From: JAVBLV01 sp031553195
GTDB lineage: Bacteria > Bacteroidota > Bacteroidia > Bacteroidales > P3
DNA length: 43,852 bases
NCBI GenBank assembly: GCA_031553195.1
Contig: JAVBLV010000049.1
Location: 1 to 43,852 of the forward strand
Direction: 5' to 3'
Shown here one piece after another: positions 1-7,465 of this stretch. Each line of letters opens with the position of its first letter. Within the stretch, counting starts at the first letter, position 1. The notes under the pieces are model-generated. The model did no database searches. It worked only from the letters and a program-made list of their open reading frames with translations, and was not told the DNA's origin. The position numbers and the translations under genes are program-made.

Positions 1-1
1 C

Positions 2-124
2 AAAGACTTTCATCAAACAATAAAAGATTTTTTTGCAATTATAAACGATAAATATCAAAACGAATTGATCAGTCTTTTGAATCTTAAATTTCAATTCTTT
101 GATATTGACAACTCACAAAAATAG
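2..124 (+). CDS. IS630-family transposase, C-terminal fragment (5' part outside window)
   Basis: The frame is open from base 2 to a TAG at 122-124 and encodes about 40 residues. The run DFFAIINDKYQNELISLL, followed by a LKFQFFDID-like end, resembles the extreme C-terminus of one IS630 DDE-transposase subgroup, in which an acidic/aromatic helix precedes an N-F-x-I-type terminus. The catalytic DDE region lies outside the window, so the family call rests only on this tail. After a TAG and a TGA the same reading frame continues into a second, different transposase tail. What is seen is the frame and the tail; the IS630 assignment is pattern recognition. It could be another small protein ending. 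Confidence 0.45.
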   Translation, partial: KDFHQTIKDFFAIINDKYQNELISLLNLKFQFFDIDNSQK

Positions 125-133
125 ACCGCATGA

Positions 134-307
134 AGTATAAACAAGCAATGCTTAAACAGGCATATAGCAACAATGAAAGAAATAGAAAAGCAAGTAAATG
201 CATGGCAGGAACATCGTAATAATAAGAACGCTGTGGTCAACTGGCAATTTACCACGAAAGATGCAAGAGTGAAATTAAAAAGATTATATCCGTCATTTGG
301 CGATTAA
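134..307 (+). pseudogene. IS630-family transposase remnant, C-terminal ~57 residues
   Basis: Immediately after an in-frame TGA (131-133) the translation reads SINKQCLNRHIATMKEIEKQ and later NWQFTTKDARVKLKRLYP before a TAA at 305-307. This is the hallmark C-terminus of the IS630 transposase subgroup with the pattern QCLNRRI, then a W, RN, WQFTT, then DARIKLKRLYP. Everything upstream in the protein, including the DDE triad, is missing and replaced by the preceding transposase tail, so this is a truncated, non-functional copy. A related but diverged copy of the same C-terminus lies at the other window edge on the opposite strand. Confidence 0.75.
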
Positions 308-421
308 CGTAACACTAGCACAATTGACAAATTCAGTCAAAAAAAAACACTTGTTATATAGAACTTTTAAGTTCATTTAAAAAAACTGCGTAATGCAATT
401 TGACATGCACCCGAATCCATT

Positions 422-1393
422 TTATTTATGTAATAACCAAACAAAACGAATTTCTTTAAACCCTCTTCTAACAAAAAGTTCTGCTAAATATTTAAAGAAT
501 TTAATTCCTCCAAGGTATTTTTCCGATTGAGAAACAAAAGGATATTTATTTCTTAATTGTTTTATCTTTTTTGCATAAGGATTAAAAACCAATTCTATTA
601 CAGATTTATTGCGTTTATAATACGGACGAGGCGAGAAATAGCTTGGACTTACAAACATTAGCGAATGGAAGTGAAAAAATATAAGTTCAAACGTCTTGGT
701 AGTTGCAAGTTCTTTTCCAATGATTTTATTTTCTGCCTTAGTAAAACTATACTGTTGCATATTCCAAGGGGCTACGCCGCCACCTAAATGTTGTAAAATA
801 TGCACTCCGTAGAATTGTGTTGGCCAGTTGTCTAAATACTTTTGATCGCCAAATTTTCCATCTTCCATTCTATTATAACACCATTCCAAACAGGCGTTAC
901 GCCACCAATTCAAAACTTTCAACCCTTTTTCATCTTTCTTGAATGTAACAAATTGTACGCAATAAATACCAGTTCTTTCGTTTTGGTCGTATTGTTTTGT
1001 ATAGCGATGAGGTGTAATTAGTACCGAATTATCGCCCATTTCGTCAAACAAAGCTTGTGGCGATGAGAAAAAATAAAGATCTGAATCTAAATAGGTACAA
1101 TTATCTACGTTGTAATTATTTAAAACAAATAAAATGGTAGACGATGTACATGTCCAGCAATATTCCCCGCGAGTGCGGGTAGGTTTAACTCTTAACAATT
1201 CTTCATCTTCAAATTCCTGCAAAGAAATAATAGTAGCATGTTTCAGTTTTTGTTCACGCAAAAAATGCAAGCATTTGTTGTCAAATGCAAAAATATAAAG
1301 ATGGAATTGGGCACAATGTTGTTCTAACGACTCATAAAGAGCCAACCCGCGCGATAAATAAAATGTATCGAATAAAGTGCAAAAATTAAGCAT
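422..1393 (-). CDS. GT8-like glycosyltransferase (last gene of glycan operon)
   Basis: A 323-residue cytosolic protein without signal peptide. It starts MLNFCTLFDTFYLSRGLAL, the usual opening of nucleotide-diphospho-sugar transferases that act on a free-moving sugar acceptor, and has a D-x-D metal/nucleotide site in YLDSDLYFF (DSD at residues 103-105). An HFHS cluster near residue 243 may be part of the active site. The start overlaps the stop of the upstream methyltransferase gene by 8 bp (both read in minus orientation), which indicates translational coupling. The predicted role is to transfer one sugar during assembly of the surface glycan made by this operon. Donor and acceptor cannot be read from the sequence. 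The GT8-like fold is an inference from the start motif and DxD. Confidence 0.7.
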   Translation of the reverse strand: MLNFCTLFDTFYLSRGLALYESLEQHCAQFHLYIFAFDNKCLHFLREQKLKHATIISLQEFEDEELLRVKPTRTRGEYCWTCTSSTILFVLNNYNVDNCTYLDSDLYFFSSPQALFDEMGDNSVLITPHRYTKQYDQNERTGIYCVQFVTFKKDEKGLKVLNWWRNACLEWCYNRMEDGKFGDQKYLDNWPTQFYGVHILQHLGGGVAPWNMQQYSFTKAENKIIGKELATTKTFELIFFHFHSLMFVSPSYFSPRPYYKRNKSVIELVFNPYAKKIKQLRNKYPFVSQSEKYLGGIKFFKYLAELFVRRGFKEIRFVWLLHK

Positions 1394-2201
1394 GTTTCAA
1401 TTTAAAAAGAAATCCTTTGTAGTATGTAGTGGAAATATTGGTTGTATCAATTACACTATCAAATGCAGCCTCTATTTCATATTTCTTTACGAAAAAATGT
1501 ATAAATTTTTCTTCATTAAAAAACCTGGCTGGATAATTTGCTGGATAAATAGATTTGAATACTTTTTGTATCGTGATACGGTCGGTGTTACCTTCAATAA
1601 ACGCAGTACGATCAATTAAGATATAATCAAAATCGAAATTAATAAATTGTTCGATAAATTTATATGGATCAGGCAAATATTGAAGAACGCTTGAAAGTAA
1701 CAGTACATTGGGCTTACTTTTACTATTGGTCAAGCATTCTTCTATTGTGCTGTAAAAATGCAGTTTGTCTGTTTCTATATACTGCTTTCCCCGTTCAACA
1801 AATCCATCTTGTTCTATTACATTCCATGAAAAACTTTCAATTGTATCAAAATAAAATTTATGCTGAAAATAAGTACTACCCAAAGCGCCCCCGAAATCAA
1901 TTACATGCAAATTATTGCCCGATTGCTGGGCAATCCAAAGCAAATTGGCAAGCACAGGATAATGATATTCGATGGGCGAAAATATTACAGAGTCGCGCTC
2001 GTAACAGTTCGGATTATTTTTAACATGCAATGTAGCATTCAAAACTTTATCGTAAATAATTTCATTATCGTATCCTTCCGATTTTTTCTCTGCTTCTTCC
2101 CAACTGGAATAATTTCCAAACCATCCCGATTTTTTAAAAAATCGCAGGTATAGCTTGGTAATAAAAGGGGGTGTTATATCGTATATAAAAGAGTGCATCA
2201 T
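1386..2201 (-). CDS. SAM-dependent methyltransferase, TIGR04325 type
   Basis: A 271-residue protein with the N-terminal W-F-G-N-Y motif (residues 27-31) and a SAM-binding glycine motif VIDFGGALGS (residues 100-109). It also has the LLLSSVLQYLPDPY segment that follows strand 4/5 in class I methyltransferases. This combination is typical of the 'putative methyltransferase, TIGR04325' family found in O-antigen and capsule loci. The gene sits between the DegT aminotransferase (3-bp gap) and the GT8-like gene (8-bp overlap). It may methylate an amino or hydroxyl group of one of the deoxysugars made here, for example the 3-amino sugar, but the substrate is unknown. Confidence 0.72.
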   Translation of the reverse strand: MMHSFIYDITPPFITKLYLRFFKKSGWFGNYSSWEEAEKKSEGYDNEIIYDKVLNATLHVKNNPNCYERDSVIFSPIEYHYPVLANLLWIAQQSGNNLHVIDFGGALGSTYFQHKFYFDTIESFSWNVIEQDGFVERGKQYIETDKLHFYSTIEECLTNSKSKPNVLLLSSVLQYLPDPYKFIEQFINFDFDYILIDRTAFIEGNTDRITIQKVFKSIYPANYPARFFNEEKFIHFFVKKYEIEAAFDSVIDTTNISTTYYKGFLFKLKHA

Positions 2202-2204
2202 AGC

Positions 2205-3290
2205 TTAAAATTTATTTAATACGTCAATTACTTTTATAATATCGCTTTCGGTATGAAAGTACGAAATAGGCAAACTCAAAGTCGTGTTATGAATTTCTTC
2301 GGCAATGGGTGTTTCTATTCTGTTGAAAATGTTTTTCATAGCTTCCTGTTTTACAGGTATTACAGGATAATGAATCTCGGTTTTTATGTCATTTTTCAAC
2401 AAATATTCACGCAATTTATTGCGTTCGGGGTGACGGATATTGTAAATATGATAAACATGTGTGGCATGGGGTATGACGAAAGGTTTTATAAAATCATTTT
2501 TTAAACTTTCATTGTATAATTTTGCCAACTTTTGTTTATGTTCATTAATGCCGGCAAGAGCTTCCAGCTTTACTGACAAAAAGGCTGCCTGCAACTCATC
2601 TAAACGTGAGTTATGACCGGCTACTTTGTTGTAGTATTTTACATCTGAACCATAATTTCTCAATCGTTTAATGGATTGAGCCAATTCTTCGGAATTGCAA
2701 GTAACAGCACCGGCATCGCCCAAAGCGCCTAAGTTTTTTGTAGGGTAAAAACTAAAAGCGCCATATTCGCCAAAACTACCGGTTTGTTGTCCGTTAAAAG
2801 TTGCCCCATGCGATTGCGCACAATCTTCAATAAGTTTTAAATTGTACTTTTGCGAAATAGACACAATCTTGTCCATTTCGCAGGCTTGCCCGTAAAGGTG
2901 TACGACCAAAACAGCTTTCGTACGGGATGTGATTTTTTCTTCAATTTTTTCGGAATCAATATTATACGTTCGAATATCCGGCTCTACCAAAACAGGTTTC
3001 AATCCGGCTTGCAATACTGCCAATATAGTAGCAATATAGGTATTGGAAGGAACGATTACTTCGCTGTTTGGTTCAAAATTAAACGATTTCAATGCAAGAA
3101 CCATAGCTTCCAAGCCATTGCCAACGCCTATGCAATATTTACATTGTGTAAATTCGGCAAATGCCTTTTCAAATTGGGTAACCGCATTGCCCAAAATATA
3201 CCAACCGCTTTTTAGTACAGTGTCAAATTGTTTTTGATATTGAGTGAAAAATGGTTCGTTGAGTTTTCCTAAATTTTCATATTCAATCAT
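2205..3290 (-). CDS. DegT/DnrJ/EryC1/StrS aminotransferase (FdtB-like)
   Basis: A 361-residue PLP-dependent sugar aminotransferase of normal family length. The predicted PLP-binding lysine is K185 in SFYPTKNLGALGDAG, and the LIEDCAQSHGA segment (residues 153-163) supplies the aspartate and glutamine that contact the cofactor. It lies 5 bp downstream of an FdtA/QdtA-type 3,4-ketoisomerase, the usual partner. Together they would convert dTDP-4-keto-6-deoxyglucose into dTDP-3-amino-3,6-dideoxyhexose (Fuc3N or Qui3N). The rmlA/rmlB genes for the precursor are not in the window. The epimer specificity and therefore the exact sugar cannot be told from the sequence. Confidence 0.85.
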   Translation of the reverse strand: MIEYENLGKLNEPFFTQYQKQFDTVLKSGWYILGNAVTQFEKAFAEFTQCKYCIGVGNGLEAMVLALKSFNFEPNSEVIVPSNTYIATILAVLQAGLKPVLVEPDIRTYNIDSEKIEEKITSRTKAVLVVHLYGQACEMDKIVSISQKYNLKLIEDCAQSHGATFNGQQTGSFGEYGAFSFYPTKNLGALGDAGAVTCNSEELAQSIKRLRNYGSDVKYYNKVAGHNSRLDELQAAFLSVKLEALAGINEHKQKLAKLYNESLKNDFIKPFVIPHATHVYHIYNIRHPERNKLREYLLKNDIKTEIHYPVIPVKQEAMKNIFNRIETPIAEEIHNTTLSLPISYFHTESDIIKVIDVLNKF

Positions 3291-3295
3291 GGTAT

Positions 3296-3658
3296 TTAAT
3301 ATTTTTCATGAATATAATCTTCTGCATCAAAGGGTTCGGATGCTAACACTAATAAAATCGCATCTTTCGAAAAGTTATACATCGTGTGCCAATCTTCAGG
3401 ATAAAGAATAAGGCATTTTTCGGGCGAATCTAGCAAAAATCGCTCTTCTACAATATTGTTATTATTATAAATTTCGCAACTTCCGCTGATACAAATTGCA
3501 GCTTGAATTGTTTTCTTATGCCGATGTCCGCCTCTTACAGAATCATCTACACCATAAATATAAAAAACTCGCTTTATTGGGAACGGTATTTCTTTTTCGG
3601 CAACGGTTAAATTTCCGCGTGCATCCGACATGGTTTTTAAATTAATGAGTTGTGGCAT
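3296..3658 (-). CDS. Cupin-fold dTDP-4-keto-6-deoxyglucose 3,4-ketoisomerase, FdtA/QdtA (WxcM) type
   Basis: A 120-residue protein, slightly short for the family (about 135-140 residues). It contains the diagnostic VRGGHRHKK motif with the two catalytic histidines H45 and H47, preceded by RVFYIYGV and followed by a cupin beta-strand pattern ending LYPEDWHTMYNF. The family moves the keto group from C4 to C3 of dTDP-6-deoxyhexose so that a DegT aminotransferase can install a 3-amino group; that partner is the next gene. Its first 17 bp overlap the end of the upstream DUF115/GT42-like gene. FdtA versus QdtA (galacto or gluco product) cannot be distinguished here. Confidence 0.82.
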   Translation of the reverse strand: MPQLINLKTMSDARGNLTVAEKEIPFPIKRVFYIYGVDDSVRGGHRHKKTIQAAICISGSCEIYNNNNIVEERFLLDSPEKCLILYPEDWHTMYNFSKDAILLVLASEPFDAEDYIHEKY

Positions 3659-4553
3659 TGTTATTGTTATTTACAAGATTAGGCATTTCTTTTCTCTCAA
3701 AAGCATCAATGAAACTATTTGAACAACGATTGTAAATTTTTGCACCTTTATATTTTGCATAATCATTAATCAGTTGATATGTTTCAAAAACAATAGCGGA
3801 GTAATTAAGTAGTTGATGTAATTTAGGTGGCTCTTTTTCTCCTGGGGCTTTCGGTATTGGTACTAGCTTTATAGTTTCATTTTCATCATAAAAATGATGA
3901 TCAAACATGGATATACTATTATCTTTATTGATAATATAATCCTTATGCCAAGAATGTTCAACCCCTAATAAATTAATTTCTTTAAATCCTAAATAAGTAG
4001 CCAAATAGGTTGCAACATTTAAAACAGTCTGGGAACCATAGGTTGCCAATTGTTTGTCATGCAGCCAAAGGTCAAATTTTTTAAATGTCTTTTTAACAGT
4101 GATATTATTAAATGTAGTAATTTTTATCATATCGTTATGCCCAAACAAGTCCTTCGCATAAGTGAAGACAGTTTCCGGAACAAAAATAGTTATTTTCCAT
4201 GTTGTTCTTGTTTGTATGGCATTGTATAAAGCACAAATTTTTGATTGTAACTGTTTATCTATGTCATTTGTAAAAAATGCAGGATCTACCAAAAGATAAT
4301 AGATAGGGCGTAGCTTTGAGTACAAATCGGTTTGTGCAAAAAAATTGACCACAAATAATTGCTGGTTAGATAAGATGTCAACAGGAATGTTTTCTATATC
4401 TTTCAGCAAAGAAGGTCCATTCCCTAATATATAGCATATTCCATCTTCAACTTTATCTTTTTTTATAGACGGAGAAAATTTTGATTTCAATAAAATTTTA
4501 ATTATTCCAATAAGTGTAAAAAACAGACGGTTTGTAAATAGGTATAATTTCAT
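3642..4553 (-). CDS. DUF115/GT42-like protein, candidate legionaminic acid transferase
   Basis: A 303-residue protein with a short hydrophobic N-terminus (residues 8-22). It has ILGNGPSLL (42-50), VVNFF (68-72), LVDPAFF (88-94) and YLATYLGFKEINLLGVEHSW (183-202), followed by FDHHFY (217-222). The order GNGPSL, then N-F/N-x-F, then (N/D)P-x-F, then LG-(F/Y)-KEI-x-L-x-G matches the layout shared by GT42 sialyltransferases of the CstII type and by DUF115 (Maf-type) nonulosonate transferases. The gene starts 3 bp after the CMP-sugar-forming legF. I infer that it transfers CMP-legionaminic acid to the glycan. No database search was possible, so the family call is by motif only. Confidence 0.6.
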   Translation of the reverse strand: MKLYLFTNRLFFTLIGIIKILLKSKFSPSIKKDKVEDGICYILGNGPSLLKDIENIPVDILSNQQLFVVNFFAQTDLYSKLRPIYYLLVDPAFFTNDIDKQLQSKICALYNAIQTRTTWKITIFVPETVFTYAKDLFGHNDMIKITTFNNITVKKTFKKFDLWLHDKQLATYGSQTVLNVATYLATYLGFKEINLLGVEHSWHKDYIINKDNSISMFDHHFYDENETIKLVPIPKAPGEKEPPKLHQLLNYSAIVFETYQLINDYAKYKGAKIYNRCSNSFIDAFERKEMPNLVNNNNNATTH

Positions 4554-4556
4554 GTT

Positions 4557-5258
4557 CTATTCAGGTAAAAGAGTAATATAATGCTCCGCAAGTTCCCAAT
4601 CCATAGGTAAGTCTATATCAATAGAATAGATATTTTCCATAGGATATTTTATTTTTTTTTCAAATTTCGACAGAGGTTTACTTTTCAACGATTCGACATT
4701 CATTACATAAATAGAACCATTGTATTCCCATACTTTTGGCGAGTCTTGTCTTCGAACATAGACACCATCTCCTTTTGAGATATGTAGGTATCCATTCTCA
4801 TCTTCTTCAAAAAGATTATAATACGGATTAGAAGTAGATTCCTTAACAGATACTACCATGTCAATATTTTCTGAATATAAAGAAATGGCGTCCTTAATGT
4901 GTTCTTTCTTTCTAAATGGCGAGGTAGGTTGTAATAATAATACAATATTATAAAATTTGCCGTGTTGTTCATAATAATCAATTGCATGAAGTAATACTTC
5001 ATACATGCCCACAGTGTCTGTTGCTAAATGTTTTGGACGAATAAATGGAACTTTTAATCCTGTTAGCTTAACCAAATTAATTATCTGTTCATCATCAGTT
5101 GTAACACAAATGTCGTCATCATCAAATAATGAACGAGCCAAATCAATGGTGTGTAAAATCAGAGGTTTGCCGCCAAGCACTTTCATATTTTTACCCGGCA
5201 CACCCTTGCTTCCACCCCGGGCAGGTATAATTACTAAAATTCGTTTATCTCGCAACAT
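4557..5258 (-). CDS. legF: CMP-legionaminic acid synthetase (acylneuraminate cytidylyltransferase family)
   Basis: A 233-residue enzyme that activates a nonulosonic acid with CTP. The signature IIPARGGSKGVPGKNMK (residues 9-25) is the nucleotide-binding loop of CMP-nonulosonate synthetases. QPTSPFRKKEHI and the C-terminal IDIDLPMDWELAE (substrate- and metal-binding acidic pair) are also intact. The length is normal. It sits 2 bp after the ptmE-like gene and 3 bp before the candidate transferase. NeuA or PseF would share these motifs. The legionaminic assignment rests on the co-encoded LegB/LegC/LegG/LegI set and on gene order resembling the Campylobacter leg/ptm locus. Confidence 0.85.
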   Translation of the reverse strand: MLRDKRILVIIPARGGSKGVPGKNMKVLGGKPLILHTIDLARSLFDDDDICVTTDDEQIINLVKLTGLKVPFIRPKHLATDTVGMYEVLLHAIDYYEQHGKFYNIVLLLQPTSPFRKKEHIKDAISLYSENIDMVVSVKESTSNPYYNLFEEDENGYLHISKGDGVYVRRQDSPKVWEYNGSIYVMNVESLKSKPLSKFEKKIKYPMENIYSIDIDLPMDWELAEHYITLLPE

Positions 5259-5260
5259 GT

Positions 5261-6310
5261 TTATTTATGCTTTATATGTTTGCTTATTTCTTGCGCTTTC
5301 TGATAATCAACAGGCTTCCCAATATCAATCCAATAGCCCATCAATGGATAACGAACAACGTTTTTTCCTTTAGAAATCAGTAACCCCATTAGATCCGTCG
5401 CATTAAAAAAAGTATGATCAGGGATAAAATTTAATAAATCTTTTTTTATTAAATAAATTCCGGCATTTGCATAGTAATTGTAAGTAGGTTTTTCCTTGAC
5501 ACCTTTAATATTTTCTTTGTCTAACTCGAAAATTCCATAAGGAATATTGATTGAGTATGGGATTGCTGCAATAGACATATCAGCATTATTGTCTAAGAAA
5601 TGGTCATAAAAATCCTCAAAATCTATATTTGTAAATATATCTGAATTCATGATCAGTACATCTTCACTTTCAATATTTTCAATAAGTTTCACTGAGGCAA
5701 TCGTTCCAAGGAATTCCTTTTCTCGAACACAGTTTATTTTAATACCTTGTCGTTTTTCTTCAAAATGTTTCTCAATTTGTTCGGACAAATAATTGGTTGT
5801 AACATAAATATTATCGACTCCATACTCTATCAGGCTATCTACATTGTAATCTATAATAGCTTTATCGCCAATTGTGAGTAGCGGTTTTGGTGTTTTTTCA
5901 GTCAGAGGCCTTAAGCGTTCGCCTTTTCCGCCGGCCATCAATACTGCATCTATGGGTAGAACGGATTTTCTTTTTTTCAGATCATGTATGCAGAGAAGTG
6001 TTTTATTACTATCAATGCAAGGTAACAGTTGTATTCCTTTAGAACGAATGTATCGGATTTTTTGAATATCTTTTTCATTTGGAGAAATAAAACTGTAGTT
6101 GCGATTCATTATATTCTCAACAGGGTAATCAAGAGGTATATCTTTTATCAAAGCTCTCCTGATATCTCCATCGGTTAAAGTTCCCATTAAACGAAGCCCA
6201 TCCATTACGAATAAAGTAAGCACATCGCTTGATAATTCGTTTAAACGGATTAACGCCTCCTTGACTGAAGCAGATTTTTCAATTGTATATTTAGACATAT
6301 TATTCATCAT
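5261..6310 (-). CDS. CBS-domain sugar-1-phosphate nucleotidyltransferase (PtmE-like)
   Basis: A 349-residue fusion. The N-terminal ~115 residues form a CBS pair (LMGTLTDGDIRRAL and a second repeat ending CIHDLKKRK). The C-terminal ~225 residues are a nucleotidyltransferase beginning VLMAGGKGERLRPLTEKTPK and ending in a DIGKP-type motif (YWIDIGKPVDYQKAQE). This architecture is that of Campylobacter PtmE, the glucosamine-1-phosphate guanylyltransferase that starts the GDP-linked legionaminic acid route. Its position between legG and legF matches that locus. GTP specificity cannot be read from the sequence. The start ATG lies directly against the legG stop. CBS regulation by adenine nucleotides is possible but inferred. 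Confidence 0.75.
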   Translation of the reverse strand: MMNNMSKYTIEKSASVKEALIRLNELSSDVLTLFVMDGLRLMGTLTDGDIRRALIKDIPLDYPVENIMNRNYSFISPNEKDIQKIRYIRSKGIQLLPCIDSNKTLLCIHDLKKRKSVLPIDAVLMAGGKGERLRPLTEKTPKPLLTIGDKAIIDYNVDSLIEYGVDNIYVTTNYLSEQIEKHFEEKRQGIKINCVREKEFLGTIASVKLIENIESEDVLIMNSDIFTNIDFEDFYDHFLDNNADMSIAAIPYSINIPYGIFELDKENIKGVKEKPTYNYYANAGIYLIKKDLLNFIPDHTFFNATDLMGLLISKGKNVVRYPLMGYWIDIGKPVDYQKAQEISKHIKHK

Positions 6311-7465
6311 TTAAGCAATATCATAGAATTTCTTGATTGTTGATATAATGCTTTTTTCTTTGAGAACTCTCAATATGCTCTCAGCTGTATCCGGTTTTTC
6401 ATAGGGATTCGAAATATTTTTTAAACTTTCGATATGACCTATTTGTCGGATTTTTTTCAGTGCACATACAATATCATTTAATTCCGGCAAACAATTAATT
6501 ACGCTATCGGCAGCAATACGCCCTTTTTGACGATCACCAATATTAACGGTAGGAATATGAAAGCTTGGCACCTCTACAATGCCACTGGACGAATTACCAA
6601 CCACCCCACCGATATATTGCAATGCGGAAAGATAACGCTTCATTCCCAAAGAGCTAAACCAAGTTGTTCTTTCGGGATTTTCATCCACATATTTTTTGAT
6701 CAAACTTATGATAATTCTTCCATCCGTATCCGAATTCGGCATCGTAAAAATCACCCGTAAATCATCCACTCTATCAATCGCCGAAAGCAATTCCTTGAAT
6801 TGAATTTCAGCAGTATGATTTTCCATTGTTACCGGATGAAATGTAACAAGTATCGTATTTCGATCCAATTGAAATTTGAGAGATTTTTCTAATTCTTCTT
6901 TCGTCAATAATGGAACGTGTCGAACATTATCGCATCCCAATGCCCCCACATAAAACACAGTATCCGGCTGTTCTCCCATCTGAATTACACGCCGACGATA
7001 TTCTTCAGTTGAAGTAAAATGCAAATGCGACATTTTTGTAATTGCATGACGAATTGCATCATCATACGCCCCTTCCGTTAGATCGCCTCCATAAAGGTGA
7101 ATAACCGGTATTTTATAAAATAAAGCGGCAGAAACTGCTGCCAAAATTTCGTAACGATCGCCTAACACCATGATCATATCGGGTTTCAAAACTTCATAGG
7201 CATCTGCAAATCCTTCGATACCGATCCCCACTGACTTCGCTGTTGCATTGGCCGTATCAGAAGATGATAGTATCGGTACTTTTTTATCAATAGTAAATCC
7301 ATCTGCTTCTATCTCCTTATATGTTTCACCAAATTCCGGAGATAAATGCATATTTGTTGCAATAATTTGCAACCGGAAGTCTGTATCCTCTTCAATCAAT
7401 CGCATCAAACGACTCATCAGACCATATTCTGCACGAGTACCTGTTACAACACAAATTTTTTTCAT
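6311..7465 (-). CDS. legG: Hydrolysing NDP-sugar 2-epimerase (NeuC/LegG family)
   Basis: A 384-residue enzyme. It opens VVTGTRAEYGLMSRLMRL, the donor-binding start of NeuC/WecB-type epimerases, and has VLGDRYEILAA, HLYGGDLTEGAYDDAIRHAI and GNSSSGIVEVPSF in the expected order, at normal length. In legionaminic synthesis it releases the nucleotide and inverts C2 to give 2,4-diacetamido-2,4,6-trideoxymannose for LegI. The ATG overlaps the legI stop as ATGA (4 bp), and the ptmE-like gene follows without a gap. NeuC of a true sialic acid pathway would look alike, but the adjacent legB/legC argue for the 6-deoxy route. Confidence 0.85.
   Translation of the reverse strand: MKKICVVTGTRAEYGLMSRLMRLIEEDTDFRLQIIATNMHLSPEFGETYKEIEADGFTIDKKVPILSSSDTANATAKSVGIGIEGFADAYEVLKPDMIMVLGDRYEILAAVSAALFYKIPVIHLYGGDLTEGAYDDAIRHAITKMSHLHFTSTEEYRRRVIQMGEQPDTVFYVGALGCDNVRHVPLLTKEELEKSLKFQLDRNTILVTFHPVTMENHTAEIQFKELLSAIDRVDDLRVIFTMPNSDTDGRIIISLIKKYVDENPERTTWFSSLGMKRYLSALQYIGGVVGNSSSGIVEVPSFHIPTVNIGDRQKGRIAADSVINCLPELNDIVCALKKIRQIGHIESLKNISNPYEKPDTAESILRVLKEKSIISTIKKFYDIA

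Larger units (their letters stand above)
1..400 (+). mobile_element. Nested IS630-type insertion sequence 3' ends
   Basis: The stretch holds two successive IS630-type transposase tails and then about 110 bp of non-coding sequence before the glycan operon ends at 422. Bases 302-318 (GATTAACGTAACACTAG) recur with one mismatch in inverted orientation at 43612-43628. The AAAAACTGCGT at 381-391 recurs in inverted orientation at 43656-43666. These shared non-coding motifs suggest that the right-hand end of the IS lies near 391-400. The terminal inverted repeat and target duplication cannot be proven because the left half of the element is outside the window. Confidence 0.5.
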
